Under the pieces are notes generated by a model. The model saw only the letters and a list, made by a program, of their open reading frames with translations. It was not told where the DNA came from and searched no databases. A DNA stretch of 64,000 bases, from the NCBI GenBank assembly GCA_902520885.1, contig CABYPW010000006.1:52865-116864 (forward strand). The letters are read 5' to 3'. The stretch is from an uncultured SAR116 cluster alpha proteobacterium (GTDB taxonomy: Bacteria; Pseudomonadota; Alphaproteobacteria; Puniceispirillales; Puniceispirillaceae). Positions 52,730 through 62,074 of the stretch are shown here, piece by piece (the stretch's first letter is position 1; the number at the start of each line of letters is the position of its first letter). A program made the position numbers and the translations under genes.

Positions 52730-53813
52730 CAAAAACAGCGTAAAGGAACTTAAGCAGAATAAGAGAATAAATAATTTTGCAGATGGAATTGCAGCTGCTT
52801 TTTTTGACTCAATGAGATATGACCCAACAGTTTTGGCCTTTGGATTGGGAGCGACTGACCCAAAAAATATTTTTGGCACTATGGCAGGCTTAGAGGATGA
52901 GTTCGGAAATGAGAGAGTTTTTGACACCCCAATATCTGAAAATGCTATGACAGGAATGGCAATCGGACTAGCTATTTCTGGTTATAAACCGGTATTAACG
53001 CATCAACGTTTGGATTTCAGCTTATTGTCAATTGACCAAATCGTTAATGCCGCTGCGAAATGGTATTTTATGTTTGGCGGACAACAATCAGTACCCCTTG
53101 TCATTAGGATGATTATTGGCCAAGGGTGGGGACAAGGGCCCACTCACTCTCAGGCCCTTCAAAGTTGGTTTGCTCAAATACCTGGATTGAAAGTCATAAT
53201 GCCTGCTTTCCCAAAAGACGGATATAATTTGTTTAGAAGTAGTATCGCTGATCCAAACCCAGTCATATTCATTGAGCATCGTTGGCTTCATCAAATGAGT
53301 TGGAATGGAGAGGGCAGAGTTGTTTCACCAACCCAACTGGGAAAATCTAATCAAATTTCAACTGGAAGTGATATCACAATTGTCTCAAATTCAATAGGCT
53401 CTGTATATTCACATCACGCAGCAAACATATTGAAAAAATATAACGTCGGTGTAGAGGTAATTGATGCCTTCAATCTTAGAGATTTTGATATAAATTCCAT
53501 ATCTAAGAGTGTTGCCAAGACTGGGCGTTTGCTTACAGTTGATTTTAGCCATCAATTTTGCAGCATTGGAACAGAAATTATCGCGCAAGTATTACCTTTA
53601 AATTTTGCTGATCTAAAAATCGCACCTGAAAGAATTGCTCTACCCAATTTTCCAGTGGGGACATCTTTTAATATTGAGAAAGACTTCTATTTTTCAACAA
53701 TCGATATATGCAAGAAAATTGAGTCTATGCTAAATGTAACGTTTCCTAACATTGACGATGAACTAAAAGAATACCAGTCCTCTTCAAAAAAACGTTTTGA
53801 TGGTCCTTTCTAG
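52716..53813 (+). CDS. TPP-dependent E1-beta/transketolase-like subunit
   Basis: About 365 residues from ATG 52716, which has AGGAG 8 nt upstream and lies within the end of the E1-alpha gene. It has the transketolase pyrimidine-binding domain with the cofactor-activating glutamate in TPISENAMTGMAIGLA (E75) and the C-terminal transketolase domain (DITIVSNSIGSVYSHHAANIL ... VEVIDAFNLRD). Some segments, such as the region around residues 95-105, differ from housekeeping E1 beta (THQRLDFSLLSIDQI). It would form a heterotetramer with the E1-alpha-like protein. Same reasoning on function: decarboxylating acyl transfer to a sugar, by inference. Confidence 0.87.
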   Translation: MNMLNKNSVKELKQNKRINNFADGIAAAFFDSMRYDPTVLAFGLGATDPKNIFGTMAGLEDEFGNERVFDTPISENAMTGMAIGLAISGYKPVLTHQRLDFSLLSIDQIVNAAAKWYFMFGGQQSVPLVIRMIIGQGWGQGPTHSQALQSWFAQIPGLKVIMPAFPKDGYNLFRSSIADPNPVIFIEHRWLHQMSWNGEGRVVSPTQLGKSNQISTGSDITIVSNSIGSVYSHHAANILKKYNVGVEVIDAFNLRDFDINSISKSVAKTGRLLTVDFSHQFCSIGTEIIAQVLPLNFADLKIAPERIALPNFPVGTSFNIEKDFYFSTIDICKKIESMLNVTFPNIDDELKEYQSSSKKRFDGPF

Positions 53814-53849
53814 GATGAAATATGTGTTTTACTTTTTAAGGAAAAATTA

Positions 53850-55163
53850 ATGAACGCAATTAACTCAACATTCATATTCAATAACAGAGAGAATTTACTC
53901 AAGAAACTTAAAATCAGACTGTCAAATTCAGATATCAGAGGCGCTCTTTCTGACATAAGAGAATATATCCAAAATTTTCCGACTGAAAAAGATATTCTCC
54001 TCTCATTATATGCAACAATGCTAAATGATATAGGGAGCACCTCTGCGGCTAAATCTATCGCAAAGCTGTATGCAGACGTAAATGATAAGACATGTAAATT
54101 TGCAAAAAACTATTTTAATTTGGACCCTGTGGTCAATACAAGTTGGATGCTTGGTCGCATAGGTGAAATGGCTGACCAAACAGCTAGCATACATCATCTT
54201 CTAACACTTAAACACATAAAAAAGAAGCCTATTCTGCCGATTTTGCAGACAAATACTCTATCAAACAGTGCCTTTTTACCCTATTTAGAGGATGTCTTTC
54301 ATGTTTTAAATGGCGGGGAGGAAGCACTTTACTATTCACAATATGCAAATATCTCCTCGTTTAATACAACATTCATTAAATATTCAAATGATGTATATGG
54401 ACACTACTCTGATGCGGCACCAGGAGTTCATAAGATTTTGACTGATCAAAACCTGCCTCATTTTGCATTCACATTAAAAGAAGTTACAAAATTCAGAGCA
54501 TTAGAATATCTAAAACAATTTGGTCTAAAGGCTGAAGATAATTTTGTCACGCTTCATTTAAGAGAGAGTGGTTTTGTTGATGGTGAAAGACATAATTGGA
54601 GAAACGTTAACCTCCAGGACCACATAGAAGCCATCGAGTATTTAACGAAGCAAGGTATTAAGGTTATAAGAATTGGTCATAATAAGATGACAAAAGCTCC
54701 AGAAATATCTGGATTAATCGATTTAGTAAATTTTGCTAGACCACCGGAGGTAGATATTTTCCTAAGCGCATCTTGCTTGTTTTATTATGGAAATCCATCT
54801 GGACCATGTAGCTTAGCATACCAATTCGGAAGACCCATGTTATACGTAAGTGTTTTTCCTTATACACATGTGAGAGCAAATTCTTTAAATCAAATAGTAC
54901 CACTACGTGAAGTCAGTTCATCTAAGGTCTTATCTCTCAAAGAACTTTTGGAGCGAGATATCTCAAATATTTTTTCACCTATTCCATATAAAAGAAAGGG
55001 AATAGAAATTTGCAAAATCAGCTCTCACGAAAACACAAACGCTGTCAAGCAAATGCTTAAAAATATTAAATCACTTAACAAAAGACTGCCTACTGATAAT
55101 TTAGCGGGAACAGGACTTCCAAATAATATTTGGATTACAGAGGAGTCACAACAGTTGATTTAA
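53850..55163 (+). CDS. TIGR04372-type glycosyltransferase
   Basis: A 437-residue cytosolic protein. Residues 1-90 are helical, possibly a short TPR-like region. The core matches the TIGR04372 family: VTLHLRESGFVDG near residue 232, RNVNLQDHIEAIEYLTKQGIKVIRIGHNKM, then VDIFLSASCLFYYGNPSGPCSLAYQFGRPMLYVSVFP. These proteins are found in surface polysaccharide and flagellar glycan clusters and are thought to transfer activated sugars. It is the last gene of the sugar operon, 36 nt after the E1-beta gene, and probably uses the sugar made by the preceding genes. Confidence 0.78.
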   Translation: MNAINSTFIFNNRENLLKKLKIRLSNSDIRGALSDIREYIQNFPTEKDILLSLYATMLNDIGSTSAAKSIAKLYADVNDKTCKFAKNYFNLDPVVNTSWMLGRIGEMADQTASIHHLLTLKHIKKKPILPILQTNTLSNSAFLPYLEDVFHVLNGGEEALYYSQYANISSFNTTFIKYSNDVYGHYSDAAPGVHKILTDQNLPHFAFTLKEVTKFRALEYLKQFGLKAEDNFVTLHLRESGFVDGERHNWRNVNLQDHIEAIEYLTKQGIKVIRIGHNKMTKAPEISGLIDLVNFARPPEVDIFLSASCLFYYGNPSGPCSLAYQFGRPMLYVSVFPYTHVRANSLNQIVPLREVSSSKVLSLKELLERDISNIFSPIPYKRKGIEICKISSHENTNAVKQMLKNIKSLNKRLPTDNLAGTGLPNNIWITEESQQLI

Positions 55164-55184
55164 TGAAATTTAAATTATCAATTT

Positions 55185-55838
55185 TTATACATTAAATTGT
55201 TCTTCAGTATCGATGTCTAATGAATCTGAATTATTCATAACATAACCAAGGGTTTTGCTTCCTATTAAGCTTTTATTTCTATTCAACCAGTCCACATTAC
55301 AGATATATATTGCTCCATTTAGTCTGTAAATAGCTGGCAAATCTTGCCTACGGCTTGGCAATTTTCCTTTTATCAGAGGCTGAATCTCTTGATTTTTGTC
55401 AAGCGAATACATCCAATAGGGATTCTGACTTACCTCAGTTACGGATGCGCAAGACATTACTCCTTTATTTTTACATAGAGTGATTGCTTCATCGATATGA
55501 AAGCTGGTTCTAAGTGGTGAAGTGGGTTGAAGAAGAACAATCCAATCAAAACTTGGATATCTTTTAACAGCATCAAAAATTACATCTATCGAAGGAGTTT
55601 TATCTTGTGAAATAGAAGCTTCTCTAATGAAGGGCACCCTACAACCATATTCCTTCGCAACGCTGATTATCTCAGGGTCGTCGGATGATAGAATTACATC
55701 ATCAATTAACGTTGACGCCTTGGCTGCATTTATAGTCCAGGAAATAAGCGGTTTTCCACGAAAGTTACGAATATTTTTTTTTGGAACCCCTTTTGAGCCA
55801 CCTCTAGCAGGAATAATAGCAAGATATTTCATCTTCAC
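55185..55838 (-). CDS. legF: CMP-nonulosonate synthetase (LegF/NeuA-type)
   Basis: A 217-residue cytidylyltransferase. Signature AIIPARGGSKGVPKKNIRNF starts at residue 7, followed by GKPLISWTI, LLQPTSPLRTSFHIDEAI and ASVTEVSQNPYWMY. It activates a nonulosonic acid (legionaminic acid by context) with CTP, the last step before glycosyl transfer. It overlaps the ptmE-like gene by 4 nt (ATGA) and is the final gene of the leg operon; it converges with the glycosyltransferase gene, 21 nt between stops. Confidence 0.88.
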   Translation of the reverse strand: MKMKYLAIIPARGGSKGVPKKNIRNFRGKPLISWTINAAKASTLIDDVILSSDDPEIISVAKEYGCRVPFIREASISQDKTPSIDVIFDAVKRYPSFDWIVLLQPTSPLRTSFHIDEAITLCKNKGVMSCASVTEVSQNPYWMYSLDKNQEIQPLIKGKLPSRRQDLPAIYRLNGAIYICNVDWLNRNKSLIGSKTLGYVMNNSDSLDIDTEEQFNV

Positions 55839-56977
55839 TGGGCTACATTATTTGTTTCACTATGGTTTTGAACATAGTTTTCAGCAAGTTTAAAATCATC
55901 TGGACGACCAACATCTAACCATGGTTCATGCATAGGATAGGCGACTGTTCTATTTCCAGATTTTCTAATTCTCTCAAATAGCATTGGCATATCACATTTT
56001 TCATTTTTTTTCAGGTAATCAAAGGCCACTGGGTCAAGCGCATAAATTCCTGCATTAATATGACTTTTATCGATTGGCTTCTCTTCGAGGCTAATAATAT
56101 CTAAACCATCTATGTTAACTACACCAAAAGGGTTCTGCCACTCATAAGTTCGTACTGCCATTGTTGCCTCAGCATGATGATTAATATGAAAATCAAGGAA
56201 TTCTGAATAGCGCATGTGAGTTAAAACATCACCATTTGTTACAACAAAAGGCACGTTTATATTTTTCTTTAAATAGCAAAGTGCTCCTGCGGTGCCTAGA
56301 GGTTGTTCCTCGTGTATGTATTTAATTTTAACACCCCATTTTTTACCATCACCAAAATAACTTTCTATCATTTCAGATAAATAATTTACTGAGACAAAAA
56401 AACTTGTAAATCCTTCAGAAATAGCCTGTACGAGAATATGCTCCATTATCGGTTTCCCATAAACAGGAAGTAATGGTTTTGGACACTTTTCTGTGAAAGG
56501 GTGTAACCGTTTCCCTTTGCCTCCAGCCATAATAATCATGGGGTTTGAGAGTTCAGTTTTAACAGCTAAATTTTCCCAAGTATGAAGACCAACAACTTTT
56601 CGCTTATTATCTATTATTGGTATTTGCCGTATACTATTCGCAGACATTATTTTCAGAATTATTTCATTTTCCATAGACTCAGGTACTACAAAAGCCTCAC
56701 GTTGTATCACACCTTCAACGGGACTATCTAATTTTAAACCATTTAACAAGCCTCTACGAATGTCGCCATCTGTAATAGTTCCGTAGAGTTCATTTTTTTC
56801 ATTTACAACCATGACGATCTGCATAGCCGCTTGGTCAAGACGTGTTATAGCCTCCTGCACAGTTGCCTTGATTGGCAACAATGTTTTCTTCCAATTATTA
56901 TCTAATAGTCCAGCCTTTGCCTTACTTTTATTAGGCTGACTGCAAGCTCCCAAGGCTACTTTTTTAACAACAGTCAT
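55835..56977 (-). CDS. ptmE: CBS-domain nucleotidyltransferase, PtmE-type
   Basis: A 380-residue protein: two CBS domains (about 35-138; MQIVMVVNEKNELYGTITDGDIRRGLL and SIRQIPIIDNKRKVVGLHTWENL) followed by an NTP_transferase domain (147-375) with IIMAGGKGKRLHPFTEKCPKPLLPVYGKPIMEHI. This architecture matches Campylobacter PtmE, which makes GDP-glucosamine for legionaminic acid. It has its own sigma-54 motif 33 nt upstream and is separated from legG by 91 nt. The CBS pair may sense an adenosine nucleotide. Confidence 0.83.
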   Translation of the reverse strand: MTVVKKVALGACSQPNKSKAKAGLLDNNWKKTLLPIKATVQEAITRLDQAAMQIVMVVNEKNELYGTITDGDIRRGLLNGLKLDSPVEGVIQREAFVVPESMENEIILKIMSANSIRQIPIIDNKRKVVGLHTWENLAVKTELSNPMIIMAGGKGKRLHPFTEKCPKPLLPVYGKPIMEHILVQAISEGFTSFFVSVNYLSEMIESYFGDGKKWGVKIKYIHEEQPLGTAGALCYLKKNINVPFVVTNGDVLTHMRYSEFLDFHINHHAEATMAVRTYEWQNPFGVVNIDGLDIISLEEKPIDKSHINAGIYALDPVAFDYLKKNEKCDMPMLFERIRKSGNRTVAYPMHEPWLDVGRPDDFKLAENYVQNHSETNNVAQ

Positions 56978-57009
56978 TTATTCTCCTAAACTTATGTATT
57001 CTACGTTTA

Positions 57010-57026
57010 AGCAATTACTGTGCCTT
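57010..57026 (-). promoter_or_regulatory. Sigma-54 promoter for ptmE-legF
   Basis: Minus-strand AAGGCACAGTAATTGCT, with GGCAC and TTGCT halves and exact spacing; the first two bases are off consensus. Predicted start near 56999, 22 nt before the ptmE-like ATG. Confidence 0.7.
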
Positions 57027-57068
57027 TCAGGGAAAATCTCGTTGAAAATCTATTTCAATTCGTTGAAT

Positions 57069-58229
57069 TTAATTTACATGCTGATCAAAAAATTCCTTTA
57101 TAAAAAGTTTTGAAAAGTCAGAGTTTTCTAAAATTCTAACGATTTTTTTTGAAGCACCACCTCTTCCATATGGATTATTGGTTTTTTGGGTTTTTTTAAT
57201 AAATTCAGGTGAGAGAGCTTTTTGAATAGCCTGCTGTATGTTTTCTTTCTTTGCTTCACAATCTATTACACTCTCTGCTTTAAGCCTTCCTTTTTGACGA
57301 TCGCCAATATTTATCGTTGGTATCTTAAAACTTGGGGCTTCAAGCAAACCGCTTGAAGAATTCCCAATAACAGCGTCAAAATTACTCAGACAAGAAAAAT
57401 ATTTTTCCTGTCCAAGAGACGAAAAATAATAACTATTTATATGCGCATCTGCGAATGTTTTAAGAGTTTTTGCTAATTGCAAACCATCGGCATCTGCATT
57501 TGGCATGGTAAATATTATTGAACAGTCTTCGTATTTTTCTAACGCCTGTAGTAATTCTGAAAGTTCTAGGTAGCCAGTAGATGGATTAGCTGTAAGAGGA
57601 TGATATGTGACAAGAAACGAGCGTTTTTTTAGTTTTATGTTTAATTGTTTTGAGAGATTTTCCTTACTTAAGATGGGAACTTTTTTTAGAGCATCTACCC
57701 CTAGCCCGCCGACACAAAATACATTTTTAGGATTTTCCCCGAGTTGAATAACTCTCTTCTTATAGGGAACCGCCGCAACAAAATGCAAATGAGACATTTT
57801 AGTAATAGAGTGTCTAAACATATCATCGATAGCACCCTCTGTAATCTCACCACCATGCAAATGCACAACAGGAATATTAGCAATAGTTGCTGAAATTGCG
57901 GCAGCTAAAATCTCATATCTGTCTCCTAATATTAATACAGCATCTGGGTTAAGACTTGCGTATATTCTTGAAAAGCTCTTAATACCTGAACTAATTGATA
58001 TGCTAATATCAATTTGTGTATCATTTTTTTGGGTTATATCTACCTTTTCATCTATTTTAAAACCATCATCAATAATTTCATTGATAGTCATTCCATGAAA
58101 AGAAGAAAGATGGCTTCCACATACAATCAATTGTAAGTGCAAAAGTGGGGAGACTTTAATTTCTTTTAATAAATGCTTTAATAGACCATAATCAGCCCGT
58201 GAGCTTGTAATAACGCATATTTTTTTCAT
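57069..58229 (-). CDS. legG: Hydrolysing NDP-sugar 2-epimerase (LegG/NeuC-type)
   Basis: A 386-residue member of the UDP-GlcNAc 2-epimerase superfamily. Signatures: ICVITSSRADYGLLKHLLKEI at the N-terminus, LGDRYEILAAAISATIANIPVVHLHGGEITEGAIDDMFRHSITKMSHLHF in the middle, and IGNSSSGLLEAPSFKIPTINIGDRQKGR near the C-terminus. It releases the NDP and inverts C2 of the diacetylated bacillosamine-type intermediate, giving 2,4-diacetamido-2,4,6-trideoxymannose. Overlaps legI by 4 nt (ATGA). Confidence 0.9.
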   Translation of the reverse strand: MKKICVITSSRADYGLLKHLLKEIKVSPLLHLQLIVCGSHLSSFHGMTINEIIDDGFKIDEKVDITQKNDTQIDISISISSGIKSFSRIYASLNPDAVLILGDRYEILAAAISATIANIPVVHLHGGEITEGAIDDMFRHSITKMSHLHFVAAVPYKKRVIQLGENPKNVFCVGGLGVDALKKVPILSKENLSKQLNIKLKKRSFLVTYHPLTANPSTGYLELSELLQALEKYEDCSIIFTMPNADADGLQLAKTLKTFADAHINSYYFSSLGQEKYFSCLSNFDAVIGNSSSGLLEAPSFKIPTINIGDRQKGRLKAESVIDCEAKKENIQQAIQKALSPEFIKKTQKTNNPYGRGGASKKIVRILENSDFSKLFIKEFFDQHVN

Positions 58230-59236
58230 AGACTGATTAATTCATCTTTATTATAATCTTTGTTTGCATATAAACCCATCACTTCATCCCATCTCATGGG
58301 GGAAACGCCAGTACCAGGTCGCTTTACACAAAGATTTTTTTCACTAAACCTTTCTCCCTGCTTAATGGGACAGGCAGTAACTATGGATTTTCTAACAATG
58401 GGAATGTTCAATTTTTCACTTATTGAAGGCTTTTTTATACTGTCTCCCAACGCTTTCTCGATATTTCGGATTGACTGCACCATTCTAATCAATTCCTCTG
58501 GTTCCAGACTAGCATGATGGTCTGGCCCTTCAAAATTTCTATCAAGAGTAAAATGTTTTTCAATAACTACTGCTCCCAGTGCTACAGCTGCAATTGGTAC
58601 TTCAATTCCTAATGTATGGTCTGAGTAACCAACTTGAGTATTAAATTTTTGAGCCAATGAAGTCATTGCCAGAAGATTCACGTCCTCCATTGGAGTTGGA
58701 TATTCTGAGTTACACTGTAAAATGATTATATTTTTTTGCTCTGTTCCTTGCTGTATTAGGATTGAAATAGCTTCCTGTATTTCATCAATATTTGCCATGC
58801 CCGTTGATAAAATTATCTTTTTTTCCATTCTTCCAACATATTTCAAATATGGCAAATTAGTAATTTCACCAGAGGGTATTTTAATCATTGGCAAATCTAT
58901 ACATGACAATAAATCTAAACTATCAAAGTCAAAAGCTGAGGATAAAAAGCCAATCTTTTTTTCCTCACACCTTTCAAGTAAGACTTGATGTGCTTCAAAA
59001 CTTAATTCTAGACGGCTTAACATTTCGTACTGTGTTTCATTAGGGATATCGGATTTTATTTGATAGAGCGCTTTTTCAGCTTTCTTTGTTGCCAAATTAG
59101 CAGCCTTGAATGTCTGAAATTTTATATAATCTGCGCCTGCATTGGCAGCTGCGTCAATAAGTTCTAGTGCTATAGATAAATCACCATTATGATTTACACC
59201 AGCCTCTGCAATGATTTCAACTTTAGGCCTACTCAT
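58226..59236 (-). CDS. legI: Nonulosonate synthase (LegI/NeuB-type)
   Basis: A 336-residue protein: NeuB barrel with IIAEAGVNHNGDLSIALELIDAAANAGADYIKFQTF at the start, IKIPSGEITNLPYL and VGYSDHTLGIEVPIAAVALGAVVIEKHFTLDRNFEGPDHHASLEPEE, then a C-terminal antifreeze-like SAF domain (about 278-336, RKSIVTACPIKQGERFSEKNLCVKRPGTG). It condenses phosphoenolpyruvate with the six-carbon precursor to give legionaminic acid. 4-nt overlaps on both sides couple it with legG and the acetyltransferase. Confidence 0.93.
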   Translation of the reverse strand: MSRPKVEIIAEAGVNHNGDLSIALELIDAAANAGADYIKFQTFKAANLATKKAEKALYQIKSDIPNETQYEMLSRLELSFEAHQVLLERCEEKKIGFLSSAFDFDSLDLLSCIDLPMIKIPSGEITNLPYLKYVGRMEKKIILSTGMANIDEIQEAISILIQQGTEQKNIIILQCNSEYPTPMEDVNLLAMTSLAQKFNTQVGYSDHTLGIEVPIAAVALGAVVIEKHFTLDRNFEGPDHHASLEPEELIRMVQSIRNIEKALGDSIKKPSISEKLNIPIVRKSIVTACPIKQGERFSEKNLCVKRPGTGVSPMRWDEVMGLYANKDYNKDELISL

Positions 59237-59850
59237 AATATCACCCTCACAAACTCGCCCTCTCCGACATCTTTGGATATGATAGCTCCAGCGGCGATTA
59301 TAGCATTTTTCCCAACACTAATGTTTTGGTGCAGCACTGCTCCACTGCCAACAAAGCACCCATCAGCAATGTTCACATTCCCATTTATACGAGCGCCAGT
59401 TGATATATGACAATGGTTGCCGATGTGAACATCGTGTTCGATTAAAGCCATCGAGTTAATAATTACATTTTTCCCAATTTCAGCACATGCATTCACGATG
59501 GCACCATGCATTACAATAGTTCCCTCTCCTATTTTGGATTGGCTTGAAATAATACTAGATGAAGCTTGAATGATTGGCATTTGGGCACCCAATGTTTTTA
59601 TCATTTCAAAAAGGTTCTTCCGAACTTCGTGGTTCTTAATTTGTCCCACTGTTACTAATGCCATTTTAAATTTTGTTAAAATGGCTTTTAGGTCTTCATC
59701 ACTTCCAATATATGGAATACCCAAACATTTATCATCTGTTGTATATTGATTATCTACAATGCCTTCTATTCTGTATCGACCATCAGAATTAATCACCTCT
59801 ATACAGGACTTACAATGCCCTCCTCCGCCAACAAGAACTATTGAAGTCAT
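59233..59850 (-). CDS. legH: NeuD/PglD-type acetyltransferase (LegH role)
   Basis: A 205-residue protein with a PglD N-terminal Rossmann-like domain (IVLVGGGGHCKSCIEVINSDG) and a left-handed beta helix of hexapeptide repeats (VNACAEIGKNVIINSMALIEHDVHIGNHCHISTGARINGNVNIADGCFVGSGA). In the legionaminic route this class N-acetylates the C4 amino group after LegC; the same fold is used for O-acetylation in sialic acid loci, so LegH is assigned by context. The catalytic His is in IEHDVHIG. Overlaps legI and legC by 4 nt each. Confidence 0.82.
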   Translation of the reverse strand: MTSIVLVGGGGHCKSCIEVINSDGRYRIEGIVDNQYTTDDKCLGIPYIGSDEDLKAILTKFKMALVTVGQIKNHEVRKNLFEMIKTLGAQMPIIQASSSIISSQSKIGEGTIVMHGAIVNACAEIGKNVIINSMALIEHDVHIGNHCHISTGARINGNVNIADGCFVGSGAVLHQNISVGKNAIIAAGAIISKDVGEGEFVRVIL

Positions 59851-61031
59851 ACCAACCCCGCACTGCTTGGAATATTGATTATTCTCTCGGATAAATTATT
59901 AGTAATAGGTAATGAAGATGCAGGTGAATTTTCGTACATAGAGAGTTTATGTAAGGGTTTCCAAACTGGCCTAGTACTTATACCATCCTCTATACAGTTC
60001 TCTATAATTTCCTTTCGACATGACATAAATTCTTCGTTCAAAAGTAATGTCTGTAGCCAATAGTTACTTTGACATAAAGGGGGTTCTTGAAAAAGACTCA
60101 CCTCTGATATTTCAGAAAATGCCTTTGAGTAAGCCCTATATAATCGTCTTTTTGAATTCAATAATTCTGGCAGTTGTTCAAGTTGAGCACAGCCTAGAGC
60201 TGCATTTAAGTTTGGCATTCGATAATTAAATCCTATTTCAGTATGAATATAGGCAAATGGATGATTTGATTTCGCAGTTGTTGACAAATGCTTTGCATGA
60301 GTGGCTAACTCGACATCATCTGTCAGAATTACACCACCACCACCAGTGGTTATTGTTTTGTTTCCATTAAAACTAATTACACCAAGGTTACCAAATGTTC
60401 CCATATGTTTTTTATCATAAAAACTTCCAAGAGCTTCCGCGGCATCCTCAACAACCTTAATTTTGAACTCATTACACAGAGGTAATAATTCCTTTAGATT
60501 ACAAGGATGACCAAAAACATGCATTGGAACAATAGCTCTAATCACTCGGCCCGTTTTCTTGTTTACGCAAACCCCATTCTTAATCTCTGAAATCTCTTTG
60601 AGATAGGCTGTCAGCTTTTTTGCATCTATTCCAAAATCTTTAGCATTAATATCTACAAAATGTGGTTTAGCCCCTATGTAAGATACAGCATTTGCTGTTG
60701 CAACAAACGTAAGCGAGGGGACTAGAACTTCATCATCAAATTTAACTCCTGCTACAATTAACCCTAAATGTAAGGCTGCAGTGCCGTTAACGACTGCAAT
60801 TGCATACTTTGCACCTGTATACTCAGTAATTTTATTTTCGAATTTTTCAACATATTGCCCAACAGATGAAACAAAACCGCTATCAAGACAGTCTTTTACA
60901 TATTCCCATTCTTTGCCTTTAAAAGTAGGCTCATGAAGCGTATTTTTTTTCTCTCCGATGACTGCACGAATTGCCCTAACAATTTTGCTTGATATTAGAT
61001 AACTGTTGTTTATAGGTTCATGATTATTCAT
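59847..61031 (-). CDS. legC: LegC-type sugar aminotransferase
   Basis: A 394-residue DegT-type enzyme of the LegC family: FKGKEWEYVKDCLDSGFVSSVGQYVEKFE at 37-65, VVNGTAALHLGL at 80-91, VPMHVFGHPCNL at 168-179, EDAAEALGSFY at 195-205 and PLP lysine K225 in FNGNKTITTGGGG. It aminates the 4-keto sugar made by LegB. It overlaps legB by 4 nt. It differs from the two aminotransferases at 49478 and 50622, which belong to the other sugar pathway. Confidence 0.92.
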   Translation of the reverse strand: MNNHEPINNSYLISSKIVRAIRAVIGEKKNTLHEPTFKGKEWEYVKDCLDSGFVSSVGQYVEKFENKITEYTGAKYAIAVVNGTAALHLGLIVAGVKFDDEVLVPSLTFVATANAVSYIGAKPHFVDINAKDFGIDAKKLTAYLKEISEIKNGVCVNKKTGRVIRAIVPMHVFGHPCNLKELLPLCNEFKIKVVEDAAEALGSFYDKKHMGTFGNLGVISFNGNKTITTGGGGVILTDDVELATHAKHLSTTAKSNHPFAYIHTEIGFNYRMPNLNAALGCAQLEQLPELLNSKRRLYRAYSKAFSEISEVSLFQEPPLCQSNYWLQTLLLNEEFMSCRKEIIENCIEDGISTRPVWKPLHKLSMYENSPASSLPITNNLSERIINIPSSAGLV

Positions 61032-62020
61032 ATCGTATATCTATCAGTTTTGTAGAGGGAAAGATTTTCTGGTTCTGAAAACCATGTAATTGTTTTTTTC
61101 AAACCTCTTTCTAAACCATCAAGCCCACAAAAGTTGGGTTCCCAACCTAATAAAGATTTTGCTTTTTTGTTATCTGCCCATAATCTTTCAACTTCACTTT
61201 TTTCAGGCCTCAATCGTATATCATCCGTACCGACATTGACGTCCTTACTCATGATATTTGCAATCATTAAAGCAGTATCTGCTATAGATATTTCGAAATT
61301 ACTTCCTAAATTAATGACCTCTCCGTAAGCATCAACAGAATTCATAGAAGCTATGAACCCCTCAACTGTATCTTCAACAAAATTAAAATCTCTTGTAGGA
61401 TGTACAGACCCTAATTTTATGTTCCCTGCGCCAGATGCTATTTGAGAAATGATCGTTGGAATAACCGCCCGTGATGATTGTCTTGGACCATAGGTATTAA
61501 ATGGGCGAATAATTGTGACTGGTAATTCAAAAGAACTATAAAATGAAAACGCAAGCTGATCAGCAGCTATTTTTGTAGCTGAATATGGAGACTGCCCTTT
61601 TAGAGGATGAAGTTCAGTTATTGGCACAAAATCTGCCGTTCCATAAACCTCACTAGTAGATGTGTGAATAACTCTTACATTTTTTTCACGTGCTGCCTGC
61701 AGAATATTCAAAGTACCTTTGATATTTGTATCTACATAACTGTCTGGAGAGTGGTATGAAAAGGGTATCGCTATTAAAGCTGCTAAATGTAACACAACGT
61801 CGCATCCAGTTATCGCCTGTCTCACACCATTTGGATCACGAATATCACCCTGAAATACATCAAAATTTTCTTTTACATCTGGGGCGCATTTGTCTAACCA
61901 ACCCCAAGAATTAAACGAGTTATACATCACGAATGCTCGCACATCGTATCCTCGTCTCACAAGCTCTTCCACTAAGTGAGACCCAATAAATCCATCTGAA
62001 CCTGTAACCAATACTCGCAC
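61028..62020 (-). CDS. legB: LegB-type NAD-dependent 4,6-dehydratase
   Basis: A 330-residue extended SDR. NAD motif GSDGFIG (7-13), HTSTSEVYG (119-127), catalytic YSATK with Y146 and K150, IIRPFNTYGPRQSSRAVIPTII and a GSVHPTRDFNFVEDT segment are as in LegB. It converts an NDP-GlcNAc to the 4-keto-6-deoxy intermediate, the first committed step to legionaminic acid. First gene of the 4-nt-overlap chain legB-legC-legH-legI-legG, 54 nt downstream of the TPR gene with no separate promoter seen. Confidence 0.92.
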   Translation of the reverse strand: MRVLVTGSDGFIGSHLVEELVRRGYDVRAFVMYNSFNSWGWLDKCAPDVKENFDVFQGDIRDPNGVRQAITGCDVVLHLAALIAIPFSYHSPDSYVDTNIKGTLNILQAAREKNVRVIHTSTSEVYGTADFVPITELHPLKGQSPYSATKIAADQLAFSFYSSFELPVTIIRPFNTYGPRQSSRAVIPTIISQIASGAGNIKLGSVHPTRDFNFVEDTVEGFIASMNSVDAYGEVINLGSNFEISIADTALMIANIMSKDVNVGTDDIRLRPEKSEVERLWADNKKAKSLLGWEPNFCGLDGLERGLKKTITWFSEPENLSLYKTDRYTI

Positions 62021-62074
62021 ATTAAATCCTTAAATTTTATGCTGTAGATTTTTGACCAAATACTCTATAATTTC

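Noticed and set aside
51749..53813. Housekeeping pyruvate dehydrogenase E1
   Set aside because: No E2 or E3 gene in the window and the pair is embedded in a sugar operon with overlapping reading frames.
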